Assembly: GCA_008704415.1 (NCBI GenBank)
Contig: VXIS01000085.1
Location: 1 to 64,000, forward strand
Direction: 5' to 3'
From: Sphaerosporella brunnea
Lineage: Eukaryota; Ascomycota; Pezizomycetes; Pezizales; Pyronemataceae
DNA: 64,000 nucleotides
The notes under the pieces were generated by a model that saw nothing but the letters and a program-made list of their open reading frames with translations, searched no databases and had not been told where the DNA came from. Both the position numbers and the translations under genes were made by a program. Positions within the stretch are counted from its first letter, which is position 1. Each line of letters opens with the position of its first letter. Of this stretch, positions 57,241-64,000 are shown piece by piece.

Positions 57241-57786
57241 GGGGTAATCAAAGTGGTTACGGAAGTGAGTTACGGAAAATTTTACGGAATCTGGCAGAAT
57301 TTTAGCGCGATTGAAGACTTCTGTCGAATTTCGTAAAACCCATCGAAGTCTCGTCAGGAAAAAGGCCAAACGGAACATTACGAAAAATCTGATCACTGCC
57401 TATTGTAGTTTACTGTGCGAACCACAACAAGGAAACCCAGGAACACTGCTGGCACTAAAATTGTTTCGCACGTTCGTTTGCTTCCTGAGGTTGCGCGACA
57501 ACAAAAGATAGGTATCACGAACAGCCTGAGGCAGAATGAACGGGCAGCATCGAGCAAGCATTGAGCCGTGTTCCGTCGGGCACGCCGGTCCACGAGCAAC
57601 GTTACACGCCGAGCACGCCAGTCAACCGTCACGCGCCGATTTATTCTTCTTCTCCTTTGCAGTGCTCGCTCGGTCGGAGGACGTTGTGCGTGCGGCTCTG
57701 TTCCCAGCTCCGTCTCAAGGTTCCGTAAAAAATAGGCGCTGTAAAACTTTCCGTAAATCAAGTTCCGAAGCCACTTTGATTACCCC
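57241..57786. mobile_element. 546-bp MITE with TA target-site duplication
   Basis: Both ends carry GGGGTAATCAAAGTGG in inverted orientation. Similarity continues for about 45 bp (TTACGGAA-type repeats) at roughly 80 percent. TA at 57239-57240 and 57787-57788 flanks the ends, as for Tc1/mariner-type insertions. The interior encodes no transposase; it is a non-autonomous element. Confidence 0.8.
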
Positions 57787-57788
57787 TA

Positions 57789-60700
57789 TTTCGCAAGGAA
57801 GTTCACTCGGACAATCTACGATGATATCCAACAACGATGGTTTTAACAGCCGACTTCGGAGCCCGGATCCCTGGTCTCCTCTCTCTCTTTTGGGGATCTC
57901 GCGGGGAACCCAGAGTTCTACCGTTAGCGTGCAAAACAATCACCACCGGGATCCCTGTACTATCTGTCATGCATCACCAAGGTACCGAGCTCACAGCAAA
58001 AAAAAGAAAAAAAGGGATCGGGATGACAAGATGCGACTTGACAAAAAAAGCCACGCGGGTGCCCGGCTGCCTCCGACGAAAGACGGGATTAATTTCGTGA
58101 TACCGCACTGTTACGGTGGTCCGCGCAACATCGTTGCGCGAAGGTTTGCGATTTGCAAGACTTATGTACGCACACACTTCTCTCCAACCTTCACATCCCC
58201 CGCACGCGTTCTCGCTTTCTCTTTTCCCCAGCTTTTCGAGAGCTGATGGCGCCAATTGAGATTAGAACAGTTGTCACCAAGGGCCAATCGCTAGCAATCT
58301 TACCAGGATTAGATAAGAACTATTTCTTCAAACCTCGGCATCAGAAAGGAGGGTCCGCAAAGAACTCCGTTGCCAGCTGAATCGTACTGCATACACTATC
58401 AAGTGGCGGCTATTATGCACGGAAGCCTCGCAGCAGCATTTCTAGAAGGTTTTCGTCAGCTCCCAAGACGTCGACTTCTCACGGCCAAGAACCAATCGAA
58501 TCTACATGGCCACGTTGCGTTCCGCCCCGCATGAGGTCAGAAAAAATTCCCGCATATCTTCTTCCACGTTGAAGCCACGATAGAGAATATCGGATGCAGT
58601 ACCAAGCACTGCTTACGGCAGTTGACTCGCCTCCACAATAGATATGTGGCGACTCGCCCCCACCACAGATATGTGGCCAAAGAATCAGCAGGCTGACAAC
58701 ACCCTCTACGCACCACATTACTAGCCGCTGCAGCAGCAGAAGCAGCGTGGAAACAAGATGCACGTCTTGGGCATTGTGAGGGGTTCCTTATCATCTTCAC
58801 CGGATGCCAATGAAGAAACCAAAGCAAGACAAGCAAGCACGTTGTATATCTATCCATCCAGCGCGCGAAGCATGTGCTCTTGCCGCGCGCTCGCGGCTAT
58901 CAAGAATCAATCATGTTTGTTTTCAAATTTCAGATGCTGATTCTTCCGTTCTCTTCTCCTCCGGCGAGGCCGATTAAAGCGGATAAACTGAGGACGGGGT
59001 AACCCCCCGGATAAACCTGGGGAAATTCGAAAGATGGGAGTTCTTATTACCTACCCCAAACGATCCGCTCTCCGCAAAGCAAGACTGTGGTGGCCAGGGA
59101 TATGCTGACACCTGACTTGCCTCGCGAGAGTTTTAGTCCCGGGGTTGACCGACGACCAACCGGGTGCACAACCGAAATGTGGAGAATTAGCATTTGTGGG
59201 TGAATGGTTTTTCCGAGGTGGAGGACGCCTGTGGGGTGGGGTTCTTACACCAAAAACATACCGTATGAGCCTTTACACCTACCCTTTTTGGTAATTAGGT
59301 CATCAATTGGCGCCAGTTAATTACCGTATTTAGTAATTAATGGGGAGTTCATTTTTGGCTCGATTCCCACACAAACTACCAATCTTTGAACTTCTACTGC
59401 TCTCCCACCAGGCACAGGAAAAATAAAAGCTGTCTATCTTTCGATAGAGAATCGCTCAAAGAATCGACTGATTAAGAGGCAATGCTAAAATGTTTTTTTT
59501 TTTTTGTTTTTTTTTTTGGTGGAGAGGAAACCCTCAAAGATGAGAGTTAAAACACTCAGGTTCAAGGCGTCCCCAACCATATATCCCCAGTATCAGACTC
59601 CAGGAATGGAGAGCGTCAACCCCGCCGATCGATATCTCTGATCTGGAGGATCGAAGTTACACTTCTCTTCCTTCCTTCACAATCGTCTCATGACCCCTCC
59701 CCCTTCCCTCTACCATGGTACACGGCGGCGGCTACAAGATGCTTGAGCTTGGCTCCCATGTCCAGAATGAAAATCGCCACACCACACCCTTCAGGGTGGC
59801 AAGTTGTCTTTTTTTTCCCCGCACGTGGCAGCCCACCCAAGCAAGAGACCGCAACGCCAAAACTACAGTTGTTCCTGCGGGTGACGAATTCTGAGATGCT
59901 GCATGGAAACTGAGTGTTCTTGCCCAACGATGATGGCGTTTAATTTGTGGGGTTTCCGTTTGCGAGAGAGCTGTTCTAGATTGCTGCGGCGCATCAGTTT
60001 TACCGGTGAGGGCGGCATGAAAGCCGAACTCGACGGGCTGTTCTCGTCCACAAGCGAAAAAAAAAAACTCTCATCCTCATCGGCTATCGATTTACGTGCT
60101 CGGACGGAAGTTCAACGAAAAGCAAGAAAGAAAGCAAAAAAAGCAACTTTCTGCTGTTGCTTTTTTGCGCCATTGACGTTGCAGCAAGCCACAACGGCAT
60201 CCACCGAATCTCCGATCTAAACCTTAAGCAGCGCCTTTGCCGTCACCCACCGGATAATATCGCGTCGCCCAGCCTCTTCCATCCGCTTTGTTCTGCGAGG
60301 GTTTCAGTGCGTGGATTTCGGAGCGTTGTGACGGTAAGCGAGAGACATCACTAAAACCCACGCGACATCACCACCGGCGCGGGAAAAAAAGGAAGGGCTG
60401 GCGGCGTAGGTGGCTTGGAGCTTTGCGCACGATGACTGTTAGATCGCCACAGCCGTGGTGTTTTTTTTTTGTTTTTGTTTTTTTTGCGTGCTGGGCTGGG
60501 GCCAGAATGATGGCGCTTGGGACGGTGTACCGTGATCGTGATCGTGTGTTCGTGTTTGCCATTGAATGCAACCAGGCGAAGGGGCAATTGTTTGCCACAC
60601 GGTGGGGCAAGCGCTGTGCGATGCTACTCTACTGTAGAGTGGCGGGCCCCAGCTCTGTGCGACTTGGAATCACGAGCGAATTTTTTCCTTCCTTCTAGAC

Positions 60701-61500
60701 GACGGGCCTCGTAAAACCAGCCTTTATGCTAAACGTGCAGTTGGTTTACGAGAGCAGACGGACCCCATGCAATCTATGCGTTCTACTCTATCTAAATAGG
60801 GACGACATGCATGCACATTCTCCTCGATTGGTCGGGACCTCGCAAAGTCGCAACTTCCATGTGGCCGCGTCGATACTCTGTTCTGCGCGATGTAGCGTGT
60901 GCCGGTGCTAGCACTCCAGGTTAGTAAGCGCAGCGGCGCGAGCTTGACGAGTGCAGAATTGGTGGGGAGTCTGGAGCGGCGCGCGGCGTGGAGGCGGATA
61001 AAACCAACGGCCACCCTGTGATTTGTGGGGATTAGCTCCGAAGCTGAAGGACGAAACGGATGGGCCGATCCAGCCAAAGACTTCGCTTTTTTTGTCGGGA
61101 AAAAAGATGGGGTCGCACAACCTGCCTGCCAATTGCGGCAGCCTGCGGAGCGGCCGGACTTGCTGCTCGAACCGGCTTGGTTGAGTGGCACAGCATTGGC
61201 CAATATAAATCGTTTTTTCGTCGCTACCCAATTGCTTTCTGCTGCTCTTCCCTTCGCCGTGCGGCGCTTTGCAAAGGCACTTTTGGCGCTTATGCTTATT
61301 ATTTTATTATTAATTTAGATGGGCATGCAGTTGTGTCGTTGGATGTTGATTGTGGCCCTCTCCCCTGGAGCGAGGTTCAGCGCAGGAGGCACAGGGTGTA
61401 TGTGACAGGATACCCTCCTGCGGATGGACTCTGGCCACCACCACCCCCACCACCCACCATCACCCACAACCCCTCCCCCCCCCCCATGTCCCGTCCTTCA
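57789..61500. other. Gene-free stretch
   Basis: No supported gene. Contains poly-T (59491-59517), other homopolymer runs (60058-60067, 60460-60484) and a short tandem near 58625-58675 containing AGATATGTGG twice. The last ~400 bp before 61776 are the C-rich promoter of the sugar transporter. Confidence 0.5.
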
Positions 61501-61510
61501 CCCCGCGGGG
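61501..61510. promoter_or_regulatory. Candidate overlapping CreA sites
   Basis: CCCCGCGGGG contains two overlapping SYGGRG motifs on opposite strands, 266 bp upstream of the sugar transporter ATG. A further CTGGAG occurs at about 61366. CreA/CRE1 carbon-catabolite repression of sugar transporters is well known in filamentous fungi; function here is inferred. Confidence 0.35.
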
Positions 61511-61775
61511 AGGTGGTCCCAGTTCCTGCTGCTGCATCTCTGTCCTGCCCGATCTGCGCCAACCCGCCACAAATATAAAACCTCCTCGTATCCCCCTCCG
61601 TATGCTGCCCCACCGCACATTCCACCCCTTCTTTCCTTCGGCGTCAACATCACAGGTACGGCTTTTCACTTGCACGAATAGTCCATTCGCATATTGACTC
61701 GTTCTATAGGGAAGCGGATCACCAACCCCCCCACCCCCCAAATAGTCGATCAGTCAATTCTACCGCGACTCCAAA

Positions 61776-63489
61776 ATGCCCGGCGATGTGGCTCGGATCG
61801 AGGCCCCCGTTACCGTGCGGGGGTACATGCTTTGCGGCTTCGCTGCCTTCGGAGGTATCCTGTTCGGTTACGATTCCGGATACATCAACGGTGTTCTGGG
61901 AATGGCCTTCTTCAAGAAGACTTTCGGACACCCGATGGTCACTGATACCAGCGGTAATTGACCACCGCAACCAGCACCGCTTCGGGAACCTTGGATTGCT
62001 GACGGGTGGGCCAGGATTCAACATTCAAACGTGGGAGAAGAGTTTGATCACTTCGATTCTCTCCGCCGGTACCTTCTTCGGTGCCCTGTTCGGTGGTTCC
62101 CTGGCGGACTGGATCGGTCGTCGGTTGTCTATCATCATCGCTTGCTTCATCTTCTCCATTGGTGTCGCCCTACAAGTCGCCTCTAGCGCCGTCGGTCTTC
62201 TCGTCGGTGGCCGTATCATCGCGGGTTTCGGTGTCGGACTGGTTTCGGCCATTGTGGTATGTGCGGATTATATCAAGCGGTGATCTCGCGCTGACTAGGC
62301 GAACAGATCATGTACATGTCTGAGATTGCCCCCAAGGCTGTTCGTGGTGCCGTTGTTGCTGGATATCAATGGGCCATCACTCTCGGTATCCTTCTCGCCG
62401 CTTGCGTCAACCAGGGAACCTACAAGTGGGACAAGGCCTCCTCCTACCGTGTTCCGATCTCGATCCAGTTCGTCTGGGCCGCTATCTTGGCCACCGGTCT
62501 GTTCCTCCTTCCCGAGTCTCCTCGTTGGTTCGTCAAGCAGGGCCGCAGCGATGAGGCGCTCGCCGCGCTCTCCCGCCTTCGTGGCCAGCCCATCGACTCC
62601 GACTATCTCAAGGACGAGCTTTCCGAGATCCAGGCCAACTACGAGTACGAGCGCAGCATCTCCCAGGCCCGCTGGATCGACTGCTTCAGCGGCATGGGCC
62701 CCTCCGGCAACCTCCGCCGTGTGCTCATCGGTGTCTGCCTGCAGATGTTCCAGCAGCTTACTGGTGTCAACTTCATCTTCTACTACGGAACCACCTTCTT
62801 CCAGCAGTCCGGCATCAAGAACGCTTTCCTGATCTCGCTCATTACCAACTTGGTCAACGTCCTCACCACCCCGGTCGCCTTCTACGGTGTCGAGAAGTTC
62901 GGTCGTCGCAAGCTGCTCATTTGGGGTGCCATCTGGATGTTGGTCTGCGAGTTCATTGTCGGTGCTGTCGGAACTGCGCTCCCTGGCTCTAAGGCTGCCA
63001 GCACTTGCTTGATCGTCTTCGTCTGCTTCTACATCTTCGGCTTCGCCACCACCTGGGGTCCCGCCGCCTGGATCGTCATCGGAGAGATCTATCCTCTGCC
63101 CATCCGTGCTAAGGGTGTTGCCCTCGCCACCGCGTCCAACTGGCTTTGGAACTTCGTTCTGGGTTACGTTACTCCTTACATGGTGAGTTCCGAGTGACGC
63201 ATTGTGTATCAGAATCAGTCCTAACGCAGCATCACAGGTCGACCCCGATCAGGGCAACCTCGGTCCCAAGGTCTTCTTCGTCTGGGGAAGTACTTGCACG
63301 CTCTGCTTCTGCTTCGCCTACTTCTTTGTTCCCGAGACCAAGGGTCTGTCGCTCGAGCAGGTTGACAGGATGCTGGAGGAGACCACCGCGCGCACTTCCT
63401 CCAAGTGGCGGCCGCACGAGACTTTCGCTGGACACAACAAGATGCGCAGCGATGAGCTCACTGAGAAGCCGGTCGTCTCGGAAGCGTAA
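61776..63489 (+). CDS. MFS sugar (hexose) transporter, 515 aa
   Basis: Four exons: 61776-61953, 62015-62256, 62307-63182 and 63238-63489. The introns have donors GTAATT, GTATGT and GTGAGT and the phases join exactly. The protein shows the sugar-porter signatures: FGYDSGYINGV in TM1, DWIGRR (91-96), PESPR (209-213), QQLTGVN (289-295) and PETKG (464-468), with about 12 membrane spans, the normal size for the family. It should import hexoses by proton symport at the plasma membrane; the close match to high-affinity glucose permease types is from memory, and substrate range cannot be read from sequence. The third and largest exon is GC-rich at third codon positions, typical of strongly expressed genes. 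It is an intact, apparently functional gene and the most confident one outside the arms. Confidence 0.95.
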
Positions 63490-64000
63490 AGTGGAGATTT
63501 TTTGGGGTTTTTTTTTATATTTCATTTCTTCTCATTTTCGACCTCTTTTTTGTACTAGCTTCGTTAGCTCTGCGGGCCATTTCTACGCGGTTTTATGACG
63601 ACGGCGCAGATGGTGGACTCGGATGGTTACGAAGTGAAGAGGGGGGGGGGGGGTGCGATTGTATATACGGCTGCACATCTTCTGATTTGTTGGCCGCTGG
63701 ACGGGGCGGTAATAATAATGTGAGCATGAGAGCTTTGAGTGGGAATGTTAGACTTTGATGTGTCTTGTCTGCGATGCCTTTTGGTATGGAAAATCAAGCT
63801 TGTTTTTTTTTTTAAAAAAAAACTTTTATTGCAGCCGCGCGCGCTATGCAATGAAAGCTCAGATTCGAAGCTACTAACTAACTTCAACTGTGGTAATTTC
63901 CATGCCATGTTGATTTTTTTTTTTTTTTTGCTTTTGCTTTTGCAATAAGGGTCCTCAAAGTTGGATTTTTCATTAGGAAATGCACTCGAATCGGGGGGGG
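63490..64000. other. 3' flank of the transporter, gene-free
   Basis: T-rich just after the stop (63509-63517), then several homopolymers including 13 G at about 63641-63653 and T/A runs at 63807-63830 and 63916-63929. No gene seen. Confidence 0.5.

Overview
This is fungal nuclear DNA, most likely from a filamentous ascomycete (Pezizomycotina). Introns are short (49-61 nt) with GTATGT-like donors, CTAAC/CTGAC branch sites and CAG or similar acceptors. Leaders are pyrimidine-rich, genes are spaced and monocistronic, and typical fungal families are present (MFS sugar transporter, F-box proteins, kinesin-light-chain-type TPR relic, CHR chromate transporter relic). No rRNA, CRISPR array, telomeric repeat array or bacterial operon was seen. 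The species cannot be named from the sequence.

The dominant feature is a giant inverted duplication. Bases 1-22367 and 22482-45589 are reverse complements around a 114-bp centre, so everything in the first 45.6 kb appears twice. From the outside inward, each arm holds: a PA-clan (trypsin-fold) serine protease gene; a ~755-bp element with terminal inverted repeats; a multi-exon conserved fungal gene of unknown function, damaged in both arms; a TPR pseudogene; a 533-aa low-complexity protein; a 130-bp TA-flanked MITE; a secreted cysteine-free protein of 1109 aa with seven ~105-residue repeats; a small 74-aa ORF; a 359-bp MITE; and long stretches without convincing genes.

The arms are identical over kilobases but differ in homopolymer length, in two ~400-bp segments present only in the right arm, and in dense indel noise (left 12.54-14.87 kb, and ~4.2-6.9 kb against ~38.3-41.35 kb). 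The repeat-protein gene is intact on the right and shattered on the left. This pattern fits unpolished long-read consensus, so a fold-back assembly artefact must be excluded before the palindrome is treated as biology.

Beyond the palindrome (45590-64000) the sequence is single copy: an LRR/F-box-like coding fragment that starts right at the junction, a small possibly BRCT-like fragment, a half chromate transporter with a frameshift, a 72-aa protein gene, a degenerate coding relic, a 113-aa F-box protein, a 546-bp TA-flanked MITE, and an intact four-exon MFS sugar transporter at 61.8-63.5 kb whose upstream region contains candidate CreA sites. Apart from the transporter, this looks like a gene-poor accessory or subtelomere-like region with many relics. 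No functional pathway links the genes.
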